Assembly (NCBI RefSeq): GCF_001673535.1 | Contig: NZ_LZLY01000048.1 | Span: 1 to 64,000, forward strand | DNA: 64,000 nt | Direction: 5' to 3' | From: Mycobacterium sp. 1081908.1 | GTDB lineage: Bacteria; Actinomycetota; Actinomycetes; Mycobacteriales; Mycobacteriaceae | In this document: positions 39,504 to 54,525 of the stretch, one piece after another | Layout of the letters: every line of letters begins with the position of its first letter | Position numbering within the stretch: position 1 is the stretch's first letter | Notes under the pieces: model-generated | What the model was told of the DNA's origin: nothing | The model's database searches: none | Seen by the model: only the letters and a program-made list of their open reading frames with translations | Position numbers and translations under genes: made by a program

Positions 39504-40637
39504 TCAGCGCTTTCGTTTCTTCGGCCGCGCCCCGGGCCGCGGGGTGCGGTTGGTCGGGCCGTTGGTGCGCCCCGCCGGGTTCGGCTTGTCGGGTTGCGCC
39601 GTTGCCGTTTTCGCCCCGGCGGCACCGTCACCGGATCCCTCGGAATCCGTGTCCGCGTCGGTGGCGTCGTCGGTCCCCGCCGACGAACCATTGCCGCTCG
39701 CCGACGCCGTCTTAGAATTGCGCTTCGGCTTGGCGCCCGGCGCCGGCGCGTTGGCCGCCCGCCGCTGCACGGCCTCCTGCCGCTTGGCCTCTTCCTCTTT
39801 CTCGATCATCCCGAACACGTAGTGCTGCTGTCCGAACGTCCAGATGTTGTTGGAGAACCAGTACAGGATGATCGCCAGCGGAAGAAACGGACCACCGACG
39901 ACGACGCCGAGCGGAAACACATACAGCGCAAGCTTGTTCATCATCGCGGTCTGCGGATTGGCCGCCGCCTCCGCGCTCTGCCGGGCCACCGACGCGCGGC
40001 TGTTGAAGTAGGTCGCGACGCCGGCCAGGATCATCACCGGCGCACCCACCGCGATCAGTGCCGGCCGGCTGAAGTGAGTGAACGCGTCCAACCCGGCGTG
40101 CTGGGTCATGAACGCGCCGATCGGGGCGCCGAACAGGTTCGCGTCCAGGAAGTGACCCACGTCGGCCGGGCCGAAGAAATAGTTTCCGGTGGCCCGGTTC
40201 TGGGCCACCGACATATGCGGCTGGCCGAAGCCGCCGGTCGTGCGGTTGAAGGACCGCAGCACGTGATACAGCCCGAGGAACACCGGGATCTGGGCGAGCA
40301 TCGGCAGGCAGCCCAGGATCGGATTGAAGCCGTGCTCGCGTTGCAGCTTCTGCATCTCGAGCGCCATGCGCTGGCGGTCCTTGCCGTACTTCTTCTGCAG
40401 CGCCTTGATCTGCGGCTGCAGCTCCTGCATCTGCCGAGTGGTGCGGATCTGGCGCACGAACGGCTTGTACAGGATCGCCCGCAACGTGAAGACCAGGAAC
40501 ATCACCGACAGAGCCCAGGCGAAGAAGTTCGACGGTCCCAGCGCGGCCGCGAACAACTTGTACCAGGCCCACATGATCCACGACACCGGGTAGTAGAAGA
40601 CGTCGAGGCTGAAGAAATCAAACGACAAAAGACTCAC
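39504..40637 (-). CDS. yidC: Membrane protein insertase YidC
   Basis: 377 residues with five hydrophobic segments of the Oxa1/YidC core ([40 protein letters not shown]). The hydrophilic-groove Arg lies in the first core helix ([10 protein letters not shown]). A long basic Pro/Lys C-terminal tail ends in PKKRKR, which may contact ribosomes. The GTG start at 40637 gives the family N-terminus SLLSFDFF; an internal TTG has better ribosome-site spacing. It overlaps yidD by 20 nt. Confidence 0.96.
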   Translation of the reverse strand: MSLLSFDFFSLDVFYYPVSWIMWAWYKLFAAALGPSNFFAWALSVMFLVFTLRAILYKPFVRQIRTTRQMQELQPQIKALQKKYGKDRQRMALEMQKLQREHGFNPILGCLPMLAQIPVFLGLYHVLRSFNRTTGGFGQPHMSVAQNRATGNYFFGPADVGHFLDANLFGAPIGAFMTQHAGLDAFTHFSRPALIAVGAPVMILAGVATYFNSRASVARQSAEAAANPQTAMMNKLALYVFPLGVVVGGPFLPLAIILYWFSNNIWTFGQQHYVFGMIEKEEEAKRQEAVQRRAANAPAPGAKPKRNSKTASASGNGSSAGTDDATDADTDSEGSGDGAAGAKTATAQPDKPNPAGRTNGPTNRTPRPGARPKKRKR

Positions 40638-40974
40638 TCTCCCGTTGCTGCGGCGCGGTGCGCCCCGCTGGTCTGGGGCCGGCGCCTTCGAAGCTCGCCC
40701 GGCATCCGTGTCGATCCGGTATCGGATCCCATCCTCCCCGATGCCACGGTCCACATTTGGCGAGCCTGGCCACCGACAACCAGCTCCCCCGGATCAAGCC
40801 GTACTCGGTGAGGGCGTCGACGGCGTACTGGCTACAGGTCGGTACGAAGCGGCACGTCGCCGGGCGGAGCGGCGACACCATGTGCCGGTACAGCTGGATC
40901 AAGAAAATCAACCCACGCGTGGTGGCCCGCCCCGCCCCGCCGATCACGGCACGCACCCCCGCCGCACGCGTCAC
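40618..40974 (-). CDS. yidD: Membrane protein insertion efficiency factor YidD
   Basis: 118 residues with the diagnostic [20 protein letters not shown] and [12 protein letters not shown], and [10 protein letters not shown] near the end. Small amphipathic protein at the inner membrane assisting YidC. The 4-nt overlap with rnpA and 20-nt overlap with yidC show one tightly coupled operon. The tail beyond residue ~88 is poorly conserved. Confidence 0.95.
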   Translation of the reverse strand: MTRAAGVRAVIGGAGRATTRGLIFLIQLYRHMVSPLRPATCRFVPTCSQYAVDALTEYGLIRGSWLSVARLAKCGPWHRGGWDPIPDRHGCRASFEGAGPRPAGRTAPQQRESESFVV

Positions 40975-41327
40975 CGCTCGGCTCCCGCCGACTCGAACGC
41001 GCGTCGCAGGCAGCGCCGCAGCTGCTGCTCGAGCCGTGCCGACGACGCCAGCCGACTGCTTGGCAACGCGCGGATCACCACGTGATCGGATTGGTGGAGG
41101 TCGCCCAACATGGTCCGGGCGGCGTGCCGCAACCGACGCGCCACGCGATGACGCTCGACGGCCGATCCCACCGGTTTGGCGATGATCAGACCCACCCGGG
41201 GGCCTGTGCCGTCCCCGGAAGCCCGCCGGACGTGCACGACGACATCGGGCTGCGCCGAGCGCACCCCGTACTTCACCGCGGCGTCAAACTCAGTTGACCG
41301 CCTCATGCGGTTGCGTGCGGAAAGCAC
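40971..41327 (-). CDS. rnpA: Ribonuclease P protein component
   Basis: About 118 residues. N-terminal [19 protein letters not shown] and the RNR-like motif [11 protein letters not shown] are typical. It binds the RNase P RNA for tRNA 5' maturation. GTG at 41327 matches the family N-terminus (LxARNRMRR); a TTG 6 nt upstream is possible. It lies 22 nt after rpmH. Confidence 0.95.
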   Translation of the reverse strand: MLSARNRMRRSTEFDAAVKYGVRSAQPDVVVHVRRASGDGTGPRVGLIIAKPVGSAVERHRVARRLRHAARTMLGDLHQSDHVVIRALPSSRLASSARLEQQLRRCLRRAFESAGAER

Positions 41328-41349
41328 CGCCAAAAACCTGGCGTTGCGA

Positions 41350-41493
41350 TCAGGCAGTTAACGCGCGGCGGCCCTTACGGCGCCGGCCGGAGACGATCGC
41401 CCGCCCGGCGCGGGTGCGCATCCGCAACCGGAAGCCGTGCACGCGGGCTCGGCGCCGGTTATTCGGCTGGAAGGTCCGCTTGCCCTTGGCCAC
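41350..41493 (-). CDS. rpmH: 50S ribosomal protein L34
   Basis: 47 residues, [20 protein letters not shown] then [15 protein letters not shown], the full L34 signature and usual length. The GTG start has a GAGGAG ribosome site 7 nt upstream. Too short to stand out except by its sequence, it heads the minus-strand origin-flank operon. Confidence 0.97.
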   Translation of the reverse strand: MAKGKRTFQPNNRRRARVHGFRLRMRTRAGRAIVSGRRRKGRRALTA

Positions 41494-42084
41494 GGCGTTC
41501 TCCTCGTAATTCGAACCTTCCGTCCGCTCGCGCCATTCGTCCGCGGGTCGGTCGGAGGTGGGTCTTGCTACTGGCCGGCGCGGTCCCCGGTCGTAATCTG
41601 GGTCGCAGCCGTATCGCCGACTTTCGGGCGACTGTTTGAGGGTACTGACGTGCCATCGCTGGGTCAAACTTGGTCTGCCGCAACGCACCAAACTCACACA
41701 TCCGCGAAAACCGAAGTTCTCGAACGCGTTCCTGCGGCACCATAGGAGGACGGGCGACGGGCAGGCCCCAGAACACCCTAGAGAAGCCGATTGGAATGCA
41801 GCAGAACTGTTGGCAGCCGAACGGAAAACTGTTAACTTCGGGCAATGCCGTTTCAGAGTGGAGCGGCGCTCGACGACAAAGCGAGGATGGCGGATCGAGT
41901 AGCTGTCTAGGCGACCTACGGAGGTTGCCATCAGCACGAAGATCGCGGGCCGTCGCCGGTAGGCTGCGGCTCGTCTACGATCATCCTGTCCACACCTGTG
42001 GATAACCATGTGGACAGCTGTTTCGTCGTTAAGCGTTAGTTGCCCCTCGACCCGGGATCTGCGAGAGCCAGGGAGATTACGTCG
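41494..42084. promoter_or_regulatory. rpmH-dnaA divergent promoter region with clustered DnaA boxes
   Basis: 591 bp without a gene; promoters for rpmH (minus) and dnaA (plus) must lie here. Three DnaA boxes cluster at 41986-41994 (CTGTCCACA), 41997-42005 (TGTGGATAA, a perfect box on the minus strand) and 42009-42017 (TGTGGACAG). The arrangement is partly symmetrical and sits 70-100 nt before the dnaA start, which suggests DnaA autoregulation or a secondary origin element. Confidence 0.75.
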
Positions 42085-43641
42085 TTGACCGATGACCCCG
42101 GTTCAGGATTCACAACAGTTTGGAACTCGGTCGTCTCCGAGCTCAACGGCGAGTCCCCTTCGGACGGCATCACGGCCAACCGCACCGCACTTGTCACTCC
42201 CCTGACGCCCCAGCAAAGGGCGTGGCTGAATCTCGTCCGGCCGCTGACGATCGTCGAGGGGTTTGCTCTGCTGTCGGTGCCGAGCAGCTTCGTGCAAAAC
42301 GAGATCGAACGTCACCTGCGCGCCCCGATCACCGACGCGCTCAGCCGCCGGCTCGGGCAACAGATCCAACTCGGCGTGCGCATCGCCCCACCGCCCGAGG
42401 ACTCCGACGCGAGCGCGTTCACCAACGCCGAGGCCTTCCCCCAAGCGTCGGAAACCTCCGCCCTCGACCAGGCCGACGATGCCGACCTCGACACGTCGAT
42501 CGACACCGACGAAACCGACGAAAATGGTGAAGTCCCGGGCGGCGCGGAACAGAGCTGGCCCAACTACTTCACCGAACGCCCGCACGCGGCCGACCCGGCC
42601 GTCGCCGGCGGCACCAGCCTGAACCGGCGCTACACCTTCGACACCTTTGTCATCGGCGCGTCCAACCGCTTCGCACACGCCGCGGCCCTCGCCATCGCGG
42701 AAGCCCCGGCCCGCGCCTACAACCCGCTCTTCATTTGGGGCGAGTCCGGCCTGGGCAAGACGCACCTACTGCACGCCGCCGGCAATTACGCCCAACGGTT
42801 GTTTCCCGGCATGCGCGTGAAATACGTCTCGACCGAGGAATTCACCAACGACTTCATCAACTCGCTGCGCGACGATCGCAAGGTCGCGTTCAAACGCAGC
42901 TACCGCGACGTCGACGTGCTGCTGGTCGATGACATCCAGTTCATCGAGGGCAAGGAAGGTATCCAGGAAGAGTTCTTCCACACCTTCAACACCCTGCACA
43001 ACGCCAACAAGCAGATCGTCATCTCGTCCGACCGGCCACCCAAGCAACTCGCCACGCTGGAAGACCGGCTGCGAACGCGGTTCGAGTGGGGACTGATCAC
43101 CGACGTGCAGCCCCCCGAGCTCGAGACCCGCATCGCGATTCTGCGCAAGAAGGCACAGATGGAACGGCTGGCGGTGCCCGATGACGTTCTCGAGCTGATC
43201 GCCAGCAGCATCGAGCGCAATATCCGCGAGCTCGAAGGGGCTCTCATCCGGGTGACGGCGTTCGCCTCGTTGAACAAGACCCCGATCGACAAGGCGCTGG
43301 CCGAGATCGTGCTCCGTGATCTCATCGCCGACGCGAGCACCATGCAGATCAGCGCGGCCACCATCATGGCCGCCACCGCCGAGTACTTCGACACCACCGT
43401 CGAGGAACTGCGCGGCCCGGGCAAGACTCGGGCGCTCGCGCAGTCCCGCCAAATTGCGATGTACCTGTGCCGTGAGCTCACCGACCTGTCACTGCCCAAG
43501 ATCGGTCAGGCATTCGGGCGTGATCACACCACGGTCATGTACGCGCAGCGAAAGATCTTGTCCGAGATGGCCGAGCGCCGTGAGGTCTTCGATCACGTCA
43601 AGGAGCTCACGACCCGCATCCGGCAGCGGTCCAAGCGCTGA
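42085..43641 (+). CDS. dnaA: Chromosomal replication initiator DnaA
   Basis: 518 residues. Domain I ([15 protein letters not shown]) is followed by an acidic linker (~120-170). The AAA+ domain has Walker [10 protein letters not shown] (~219) and Walker [10 protein letters not shown]. The C-terminal DNA-binding domain contains the signature [15 protein letters not shown]. The TTG at 42085, with GGGAG 9 nt upstream, gives the conserved start TDDPGSGF as in M. tuberculosis. It binds DnaA boxes in the adjacent oriC and in its own promoter region. Confidence 0.97.
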   Translation: MTDDPGSGFTTVWNSVVSELNGESPSDGITANRTALVTPLTPQQRAWLNLVRPLTIVEGFALLSVPSSFVQNEIERHLRAPITDALSRRLGQQIQLGVRIAPPPEDSDASAFTNAEAFPQASETSALDQADDADLDTSIDTDETDENGEVPGGAEQSWPNYFTERPHAADPAVAGGTSLNRRYTFDTFVIGASNRFAHAAALAIAEAPARAYNPLFIWGESGLGKTHLLHAAGNYAQRLFPGMRVKYVSTEEFTNDFINSLRDDRKVAFKRSYRDVDVLLVDDIQFIEGKEGIQEEFFHTFNTLHNANKQIVISSDRPPKQLATLEDRLRTRFEWGLITDVQPPELETRIAILRKKAQMERLAVPDDVLELIASSIERNIRELEGALIRVTAFASLNKTPIDKALAEIVLRDLIADASTMQISAATIMAATAEYFDTTVEELRGPGKTRALAQSRQIAMYLCRELTDLSLPKIGQAFGRDHTTVMYAQRKILSEMAERREVFDHVKELTTRIRQRSKR

Positions 43642-44131
43642 CCGCGGCCCCTCGAGACCACCCTGCCAAAGTTTTTTTCAAAAAACTTCTCGCTCCCCTG
43701 TCACAACTGTCACTCCAGGGCGTTGTGAGCAGCGCTGTGCACAAGCCCGTCAAAGACCGGTGCAGGAATGGGGTTTCCGTGCACACCCGTCTTCCATCCC
43801 CATCCGCCCAACAAGCGCCGCCCCGTTGTCAACGATGTCATCCACAACCCCGTCGCTCCCCTAGCTGCGCTAAGGCCGGGCTGTCCACAAGATGCACAGG
43901 CCTTAATACTGGTACTGAGATCTTTCCGTTATTTCTTCTTTGAAGAACGGCGTTGGGGACACCCATTGACCGCGCCGCGCCGAGACCCACCTTCACCCGG
44001 CTTGTCGGCGTCTGCGATTAGCTTTCAAGATGGCGGCAGAAGATCTACGGTTGTGGTTCGACTGCTAGCGGCGGGCGGCTAGCCACCGTGGTTTTGAAGG
44101 TTTTTGGACACTCGGCAGGTAAAGGGACGCA
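43642..44131. other. oriC: Origin of replication oriC (dnaA-dnaN intergenic region)
   Basis: 490 bp non-coding. DnaA-box-like sequences are seen at 43736-43744 (TTGTGCACA on the minus strand), 43838-43846 (TCATCCACA) and 43881-43889 (CTGTCCACA). An A/T-only-rich inverted repeat lies at 43669-43688, and an AT-rich stretch at about 43902-43946, either of which could be the unwinding element. Position and content match mycobacterial oriC. Boxes diverge from the consensus, as is usual in this genus. Confidence 0.9.
43669..43688. repeat. A/T-rich inverted repeat after dnaA
   Basis: Arms AAGTTTTTT and AAAAAACTT with a 2-nt centre, a 9-bp perfect stem in a region otherwise near 65% GC. It is 28 nt after the dnaA stop. 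It could be part of the DNA unwinding element or a terminator for dnaA. Confidence 0.7.
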
Positions 44132-45331
44132 ATGGACGCGGCGACGACAACAGCTGGCCTCACCGACTTGAAGTTCCGTCTGGTGCGAGAGTCATTCGCC
44201 GATGCGGTGTCGTGGGTTGCAAAGAACCTGCCGACCCGGCCGGCGGTGCCGGTGCTGTCCGGGGTGTTGCTGTCGGGCTCGGACGACGGGCTGACGATCT
44301 CCGGGTTCGACTACGAGGTGTCCGCCGAAGCACAAGTTGCGGCCGAAATCGCTTCTCCGGGAAGCGTTTTGGTATCCGGACGGTTGTTGTCGGACATCAC
44401 CCGGGCGTTGCCGAACAAACCCGTCGACTTCTATGTCGACGGCAATCGGGTCGCGTTGACCTGCGGAAGCGCCCGGTTTTCCCTTCCGACGATGCCGGTT
44501 GAGGATTACCCCACGCTGCCCGCGTTGCCCGAAGGCACCGGCACCCTGCCCGCGGATCTGTTCGCGGAGGCGATCGGCCAGGTCGCCATCGCGGCCGGTC
44601 GGGACGACACTCTGCCCATGCTGACCGGGATCCGGGTTGAGATTTCCGGTGACACGGTAGTTTTGGCCGCGACCGACAGGTTCCGCCTGGCGGTTCGCGA
44701 GCTGACGTGGACGGCGCTGTCGCCCGACATCGAGGCGGCGGTGCTGGTACCGGCCAAGACGTTGTCCGAGGCGGCCAAGGCCGGCGCCGACGGGTCCGAG
44801 GTTCAGTTGTCACTGGGCGCCGGCGCCGGGGTCGGCAAAGACGGGTTGCTGGGTATCAGCGGCAACGGCAAGCAAAGCACCACCCGGCTCCTGGACGCGG
44901 AGTTCCCGAAGTTTCGTCAGCTGCTGCCGGCCGAGCACACCGCCGTTGCCACCATCAACGTGGCCGAGCTGACCGAAGCCATCAAGTTGGTCGCGTTGGT
45001 GGCCGACCGCGGTGCCCAGGTGCGGATGGAATTCTCGGACGGAACGCTGCGACTGTCGGCCGGCGCCGATGATGTGGGCCGGGCCGAGGAAGATCTCCAG
45101 GTCGATTTCGTCGGCGAACCGTTGACGATCGCCTTCAATCCGACGTATTTGACCGACGGACTCGCGTCGGTCCATTCGGAGCGGGTGTCGTTCGGTTTCA
45201 CGACGCCCGGCAAGCCCGCGCTGCTGCGCCCGGCCTTCGACGGCGACAGCTCCCCCACGGGCACCGGGCCCTTCCCCGCGTTGCCGACTGATTATGTGTA
45301 CCTGCTGATGCCAGTCCGGCTGCCCGGATAG
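44132..45331 (+). CDS. dnaN: DNA polymerase III beta sliding clamp
   Basis: 399 residues, three clamp domains. Typical segments are [20 protein letters not shown] at the start, [20 protein letters not shown] in domain 2 and the end [13 protein letters not shown]. It tethers polymerase to DNA. It is the first gene right of oriC, and its stop is followed directly by the recF GTG without a spacer. Confidence 0.97.
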   Translation: MDAATTTAGLTDLKFRLVRESFADAVSWVAKNLPTRPAVPVLSGVLLSGSDDGLTISGFDYEVSAEAQVAAEIASPGSVLVSGRLLSDITRALPNKPVDFYVDGNRVALTCGSARFSLPTMPVEDYPTLPALPEGTGTLPADLFAEAIGQVAIAAGRDDTLPMLTGIRVEISGDTVVLAATDRFRLAVRELTWTALSPDIEAAVLVPAKTLSEAAKAGADGSEVQLSLGAGAGVGKDGLLGISGNGKQSTTRLLDAEFPKFRQLLPAEHTAVATINVAELTEAIKLVALVADRGAQVRMEFSDGTLRLSAGADDVGRAEEDLQVDFVGEPLTIAFNPTYLTDGLASVHSERVSFGFTTPGKPALLRPAFDGDSSPTGTGPFPALPTDYVYLLMPVRLPG

Positions 45332-46489
45332 GTGTACGTCCGGCATTTGGGTCTGCGTGATTTCCGGTCCTGGGCTCACGCCGACCTCGAATTGCAGCCG
45401 GGCCGGACGGTGTTTGTCGGTCCCAACGGGTTCGGGAAGACGAATTTGGTTGAGGCCCTTTGGTATTCGACGACGCTGGGTTCGCACCGGGTGGGCACCG
45501 ATGCGCCGCTGATCCGGGCAGGCGCGGACCGCGCGGTGGTCTCGACGATCGTCGTCAACGACGGCCGGGAATGTGCGATCGATCTGGAGATCGCCGCGGG
45601 CCGCGCCAACAAGGCGCGGCTCAACCGCTCGCCGGTTCGCAGCACGCGCGAGATCGTCGGTGTGCTGCGCGCGGTGCTTTTCGCGCCCGAAGACCTGGCC
45701 CTGGTGCGGGGTGACCCGGCGGATCGGCGACGCTACCTCGACGATCTGGCCACCGTCCGCCGGCCGAGGGTCGCCGGTGTGCGCGCCGATTACGACAAGG
45801 TCTTGCGGCAACGCACCGCGCTGTTGAAGTCCCTTTCGGGTGCGCGGTACCGGGGCGACCGCGGCGCGCTGGACACCCTGGACGTGTGGGACAGCCGGCT
45901 GGCCGAGCACGGCGCCGAATTGATGGCCGCCCGCATCGATTTGGTCAACGAGCTGGCACCGGAGGTGGAAAAGGCCTATCAGTTGCTCGCGCCGGGATCC
46001 CGTCCCGCCTCGATCGCCTACCGCTCGAGCCTCGGCGCCCGCGACCCCGAGGACGTCAAAGGTGACGACCGCGAGTTCTTGGAGGCCGCCTTGTTGGCCG
46101 CCCTGTCGGCGCGGCGCGACGCGGAACTGGAGCGGGGAATGTGTCTGGTCGGCCCGCACCGCGACGACCTGGAGCTGCGGCTCGGCGACCAACCCGCCAA
46201 AGGCTTTGCCAGCCATGGCGAATCGTGGTCGTTCGCTGTCGCGCTGCGGTTGGCGGCGTATGAGTTGCTGCGGGCGGACGGCGGCGAGCCGGTGTTGTTG
46301 CTCGACGACGTGTTCGCCGAGCTCGACGCGACCCGCCGCCGTGCGTTGGCGGCGGTGGCCGAGTCAGCCGAGCAGGTTTTGGTGACCGCGGCGGTGCTGG
46401 AAGACATTCCCGCGGACTGGGATGCTAGGCGGGTGCATATCGATCTGCGCGACGATGACGCGGGCCGGGTCTCGGCGGTGCAGTCATGA
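45332..46489 (+). CDS. recF: DNA replication/repair protein RecF
   Basis: 385 residues, an SMC-like ABC ATPase. The N-terminus has [13 protein letters not shown] and Walker [10 protein letters not shown]. The signature region is [15 protein letters not shown], and Walker B is [14 protein letters not shown]. It loads RecA at gaps. GTG at 45332 is adjacent to the dnaN stop; the end overlaps the DUF721 gene by 4 nt. Confidence 0.96.
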   Translation: MYVRHLGLRDFRSWAHADLELQPGRTVFVGPNGFGKTNLVEALWYSTTLGSHRVGTDAPLIRAGADRAVVSTIVVNDGRECAIDLEIAAGRANKARLNRSPVRSTREIVGVLRAVLFAPEDLALVRGDPADRRRYLDDLATVRRPRVAGVRADYDKVLRQRTALLKSLSGARYRGDRGALDTLDVWDSRLAEHGAELMAARIDLVNELAPEVEKAYQLLAPGSRPASIAYRSSLGARDPEDVKGDDREFLEAALLAALSARRDAELERGMCLVGPHRDDLELRLGDQPAKGFASHGESWSFAVALRLAAYELLRADGGEPVLLLDDVFAELDATRRRALAAVAESAEQVLVTAAVLEDIPADWDARRVHIDLRDDDAGRVSAVQS

Positions 46490-47040
46490 CCGACGCGAAC
46501 GACGCGAACGACGTTGCGAGATTGGGCGGCCTGACGGGGATCGATCTGGTGCGGCGCACCCTCGAGGAGGCCCGGGCGGCGGCCCGCGCGCAGGGAAAGG
46601 ACGCCGGGCGCGGGCGGGCGGTGCCGTCGGTACCGCGGCGGGTGGCCGGCCAGCGACGGAGCTGGTCGGGTCCGGGTCCGGACGTTCGCGATCCGCAACC
46701 GCTGGGCCGGCTCGCGCGCGACCTCGCGAAAAAACGCGGTTGGTCGGCGCACGTGGCGGAAGGCACGGTGCTGGGCCATTGGCCGTCGGTGGTGGGACAG
46801 CAGATCGCCGACCACGCCACCCCGACTGCGCTCAACGAGGGTGTGCTCAGCGTAACGGCGGAATCGACGGCGTGGGCCACCCAACTGCGGATGATCCAGG
46901 CGCAACTTTTGGCCAAGATCGCCGCGGCCGTCGGCAACGGTGTGGTGACGTCGCTAAAGATCACCGGCCCTACCGCGCCGTCGTGGCGTAAGGGGCCCCG
47001 CCACATCGCCGGCCGGGGGCCGCGGGACACATACGGTTAA
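46486..47040 (+). CDS. DUF721 family protein (Rv0004 type)
   Basis: 184 residues. An Arg/Ala-rich flexible N-terminal ~75 residues precedes the DUF721 domain ([20 protein letters not shown], then [16 protein letters not shown]). Conserved between recF and gyrB in actinobacteria. The fold has KH-like features, but the function is not established. ATGA overlap with recF; a 255-nt gap before gyrB. Confidence 0.92.
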   Translation: MTDANDANDVARLGGLTGIDLVRRTLEEARAAARAQGKDAGRGRAVPSVPRRVAGQRRSWSGPGPDVRDPQPLGRLARDLAKKRGWSAHVAEGTVLGHWPSVVGQQIADHATPTALNEGVLSVTAESTAWATQLRMIQAQLLAKIAAAVGNGVVTSLKITGPTAPSWRKGPRHIAGRGPRDTYG

Positions 47041-49329
<2,289 letters not shown>

Positions 49330-49368
49330 TCGATCAGGCACGCGTATCCCGACGCAAACGAGGAATAG

Positions 49369-51885
<2,517 letters not shown>

Positions 51886-51925
51886 GCGGGTAACGATGCG
51901 GGTAAGCGGGGGTCCGCAGAAGCGC

Positions 51926-52014
51926 CCGGGCAACTAGACTCGGCCCGACGGGCGATGCGGACCCAGCGGAGGTCCTCTCCACGGGCCGGAGCCGGGCAAT
52001 AGACTCGGCCCGAC
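51926..52014 (+). repeat. Duplicated promoter-like element between gyrA and the DUF3566 gene
   Basis: CGGGCAACTAGACTCGGCCC followed by GAC (from 51927) and CGGGCAATAGACTCGGCCC followed by GAC (from 51993) are near-identical, one base shorter in the second, and about 66 nt apart. Each contains TAGACT, which fits a mycobacterial -10 hexamer. They lie just upstream of the DUF3566 gene. Duplicated promoter or regulatory element is inferred. Confidence 0.6.
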
Positions 52015-52071
52015 CACACATAATGCGACTGCCACCGCAGGTGGCCAGCGCAGCAGATCTAAGGAGTCGGG

Positions 52072-52959
52072 GTGACCTCACCGAACGAGCCGGGCGCCCC
52101 CAAACCGGGCGACGGCCTGAATGGGGATGGCGCGGCCGAGCGTGCCGGGGCGCACCGCGCGGCGCCCGGCCACACCGGCCGGGCCCATGACGCCGGTGAT
52201 TCGCCACCACGGCAGCGCGGCGCCGCCCGGGCATCCGCCCCTGCGCATCGCGAGCCCGAACCGCACGCCGAGCCGCGGCCGGGCGCCGCTCCCACCAGTG
52301 CCGATGCCCGACTCAACCGCTTCATCTCCGGGGGGTCCGCGCCCGGGGCCGGCGCACCCCCGCGTGGGAAGCCGTATGAATTCGACCCCGCGCCGCCACG
52401 CGGCGACGGCCCGCCCGCCGAGGCCTACGCCAGCGAGTTGCCCGATCTGTCCGGGCCCCTTCCGCGATCCCCGCAGCGCAAGCCCGCGCCGGAGCGCAGC
52501 GCGGAGGCGCCGAGCCCGTCCGTTTCGGCCAGGTCCACGAACGCCGACACCAACGAAGGGCGCGAAAACCGGGTCCAGGTGTCGCGGCGCACCCGCGGTC
52601 CCGTTCGGGCCAGCATGCAGATCCGGCGGATCGATCCGTGGAGCACGCTGAAGGTGTCCCTGTTGCTCTCGGTGGCGCTGTTCTTCGTGTGGATGATCGC
52701 GGTGGCGTTCCTGTATCTCGTGCTCGGCGGCATGGGCGTGTGGGCCAAGCTGAACAGCAACGTCGGCGACCTGTTGAACAACACCAGCGGCAGCAGCGGC
52801 GAATTGGTTTCCAGCGGCACGATCTTCGGCGGCGCGGTGCTGATCGGCCTGGTCAACATCGTCCTGCTGACCGCGATGGCCACCATCGCCGCGTTCGTCT
52901 ACAACCTGGCCACCGATTTGATCGGCGGCATCGAAGTCACGCTGGCCGACCGGGACTAG
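52072..52959 (+). CDS. DUF3566 membrane protein (Rv0007 type)
   Basis: 295 residues. The first ~180 are disordered and Pro/Ala/Arg-rich. The C-terminal DUF3566 domain begins at [20 protein letters not shown], with two membrane helices and an extracellular Asn/Ser/Gly loop ([12 protein letters not shown]), ending [16 protein letters not shown]. Conserved after gyrA and before the Ile/Ala tRNAs throughout actinobacteria; function unknown, with some links to cell division. GTG start at 52072. Confidence 0.93.
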   Translation: MTSPNEPGAPKPGDGLNGDGAAERAGAHRAAPGHTGRAHDAGDSPPRQRGAARASAPAHREPEPHAEPRPGAAPTSADARLNRFISGGSAPGAGAPPRGKPYEFDPAPPRGDGPPAEAYASELPDLSGPLPRSPQRKPAPERSAEAPSPSVSARSTNADTNEGRENRVQVSRRTRGPVRASMQIRRIDPWSTLKVSLLLSVALFFVWMIAVAFLYLVLGGMGVWAKLNSNVGDLLNNTSGSSGELVSSGTIFGGAVLIGLVNIVLLTAMATIAAFVYNLATDLIGGIEVTLADRD

Positions 52960-53029
52960 TGGCGATCACGCGGTTTTGGGGGTCGGGCGACGATTGCGGT
53001 AATCTCGTCGCTCGGCCGTACGCGAGTGC

Positions 53030-53103
53030 GGGCCTGTAGCTCAGGCGGTTAGAGCGCTTCGCTGATAACGAAGAGGTCGGAGGTTCGAGTCCTCCCAGGC
53101 CCA
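53030..53103 (+). tRNA. ileT: tRNA-Ile (GAT anticodon)
   Basis: 74 nt with a full cloverleaf. Acceptor GGGCCTG pairs with CAGGCCC, D-arm GCTC..GAGC, anticodon loop CTGATAA with GAT, T-arm GGAGG TTCGAGT CCTCC. CCA is not encoded, so it is added after transcription, presumably by PcnA encoded at 22.5 kb. Confidence 0.98.
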
Positions 53104-53108
53104 CAACC

Positions 53109-53264
53109 ATGTGCCCGTCCAGACGTTGCGTGAGGCTTGCATTGCCACTGGCATTGGTCGCTGTGGTGGCGGCGGTGGTGCGGGCACGACGCGGGGTCGA
53201 GGTCTGGCACGTGGCGGTGGACGAATCACCCGATCGCCCACCGAGCCACGATGAGGGGCCTTAG
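53109..53264 (+). CDS. Candidate DLW-39-like membrane micro-protein between the tRNAs
   Basis: 51 codons from ATG at 53109 to a TAG inside the 5' end of tRNA-Ala. It has a hydrophobic helix (LALPLALVAVVAAVV), a basic RARR, then EVWHVAVDESP, similar to the D-L-W..A.D..P pattern of the actinobacterial DLW-39 family, whose members I recall near the gyrA-tRNA-Ile/Ala cluster. No ribosome site is close; an in-frame GTG 21 nt downstream is an alternative start. The overlap with the tRNA is odd. Uncertain. Confidence 0.4.
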   Translation: MCPSRRCVRLALPLALVAVVAAVVRARRGVEVWHVAVDESPDRPPSHDEGP

Positions 53265-53327
53265 CTCAGTTGGTAGAGCACCGCCTTTGCAAGGCGGGTG
53301 TCAGGGGTTCGATTCCCCTAGGCTCCA
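53255..53327 (+). tRNA. alaT: tRNA-Ala (TGC anticodon)
   Basis: 73 nt. Acceptor GGGGCCT pairs with AGGCTCC (one G-U), D-arm GCTC..GAGC, anticodon stem CCGCC/GGCGG around TTTGCAA, T-arm AGGGG TTCGATT CCCCT. CCA is not encoded. It is the left border of the PE/PPE-P450 insertion. Confidence 0.98.
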
Positions 53328-53355
53328 CAAGCCACAAGCCACGCGCCGTCCGCGA

Positions 53356-54519
53356 TTACCCGGCCGCCGGAGGTTTTGCCATCACCGAGGGCTTGAAACC
53401 GTAGGTCGGAAGCATTCTCCCGTAACGGTTTCCGCCGAGTTGCCCCATTGGAGCCATGGGCAGGGCATTCATTCCTTCGGCCCCGGCCGGCACAACCGCG
53501 GCGTTGAGGGCGGCCACCCCCGGGTTGGTCACCGCGCTCACGGGCGCCCAGCTCGGGGGCACCGACAAGGCGCCCAGCGGCAGCGCTCTGCCCAGACCAC
53601 CCGCCGCCACGCCCCCGGCGTTCGCTCCGGCGTTCGCCGCCGACTGCGCCGCGCCCTCGGCCGCCTTGACCGCGGGAGCGAGGCCCTTGGCGAAGGTGGT
53701 CATGGCCGTAATCCCGTTGCTCACCTGGCCGAAGGACTGCGTCGACTGGATCATCGACTGCGCGGTCGACACGTACGGCACCAGGTACTTGCTGTACAGC
53801 ATGACCACGTCGTCCAGGATCGTGTTGGTCGAAATGTACTTATCGAGCTGCGTGCCATTGAAGGACGAAACCAGTTCGGCCAACGGATTGGGGACGGACT
53901 CCAAACGCGTCAGCACCTCCTGCACGACGCTCCGGACGGGGTTGTCGGCGGCGGCTGCGGATACCGCGGCGGACTGGCGGGCCACGCCGGAGGGATCGGC
54001 CACCTCCGGTGGCTCCGCGAAATCGGTCAGCTGTGCCGCGGCGGCCGAGGAGCTCGCGTAGGCATACATCGCCGTCGCGTCCTGGGCCCACATTTCGAAA
54101 TACTCCGCCTCGGTGGCCGCGATCGCCGGGGCGTTTTGCCCTAAGAAATTCGTCGCGAGCAAGGCCGCCAGCTGCGCGCGGTTGGCCGCGATCACGGGAG
54201 GGGGGACCGTCATGGCGAACGCGGTCTCGTGTGCGGACGCTGCGGCGGCGGCCTGGCTGGCGGCCAGCTCGGAATGCGTGCCGCTGCTTTGGAGCCACGC
54301 CACGTACGGCGTCGCGGCCGCCACCAGTGATGCCGACGCGGGACCCAGCCACGGTCCGCTAGTCAGGGAAGAAATCACCGACTGGCATCCTGCGGCGGCC
54401 GAGTGCAATTCGGCGGCGAGCTCACCCCAGCCCGCCGACGCGGCAACCAACGAGCCCGCCCCCGGACCGCTGTACATGCGCGCGGAGTTGACCTCGGGCG
54501 GCAACAATCCGTAGTCCAT
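53356..54519 (-). CDS. PPE family protein, SVP subfamily
   Basis: 387 residues. The N-terminal PPE domain starts DYGLLPPEVNSARMYSGPGA, with the W-x-G-like stretch SGPWLGPASA and EYFEMWAQDATAMYAYASSS near residue 130-150. The C-terminal part contains GALSVPPSWAP (~320), the G-x-x-S-V-P-x-x-W motif of the PPE-SVP subfamily, then a Gly/Pro/Met tail. It is coupled to the PE gene 6 nt upstream. This subfamily is usually exported by ESX-5, so the cognate system is probably encoded elsewhere. No PPE gene lies here in M. tuberculosis. Confidence 0.95.
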   Translation of the reverse strand: MDYGLLPPEVNSARMYSGPGAGSLVAASAGWGELAAELHSAAAGCQSVISSLTSGPWLGPASASLVAAATPYVAWLQSSGTHSELAASQAAAAASAHETAFAMTVPPPVIAANRAQLAALLATNFLGQNAPAIAATEAEYFEMWAQDATAMYAYASSSAAAAQLTDFAEPPEVADPSGVARQSAAVSAAAADNPVRSVVQEVLTRLESVPNPLAELVSSFNGTQLDKYISTNTILDDVVMLYSKYLVPYVSTAQSMIQSTQSFGQVSNGITAMTTFAKGLAPAVKAAEGAAQSAANAGANAGGVAAGGLGRALPLGALSVPPSWAPVSAVTNPGVAALNAAVVPAGAEGMNALPMAPMGQLGGNRYGRMLPTYGFKPSVMAKPPAAG

Positions 54520-54525
54520 CGCGGC

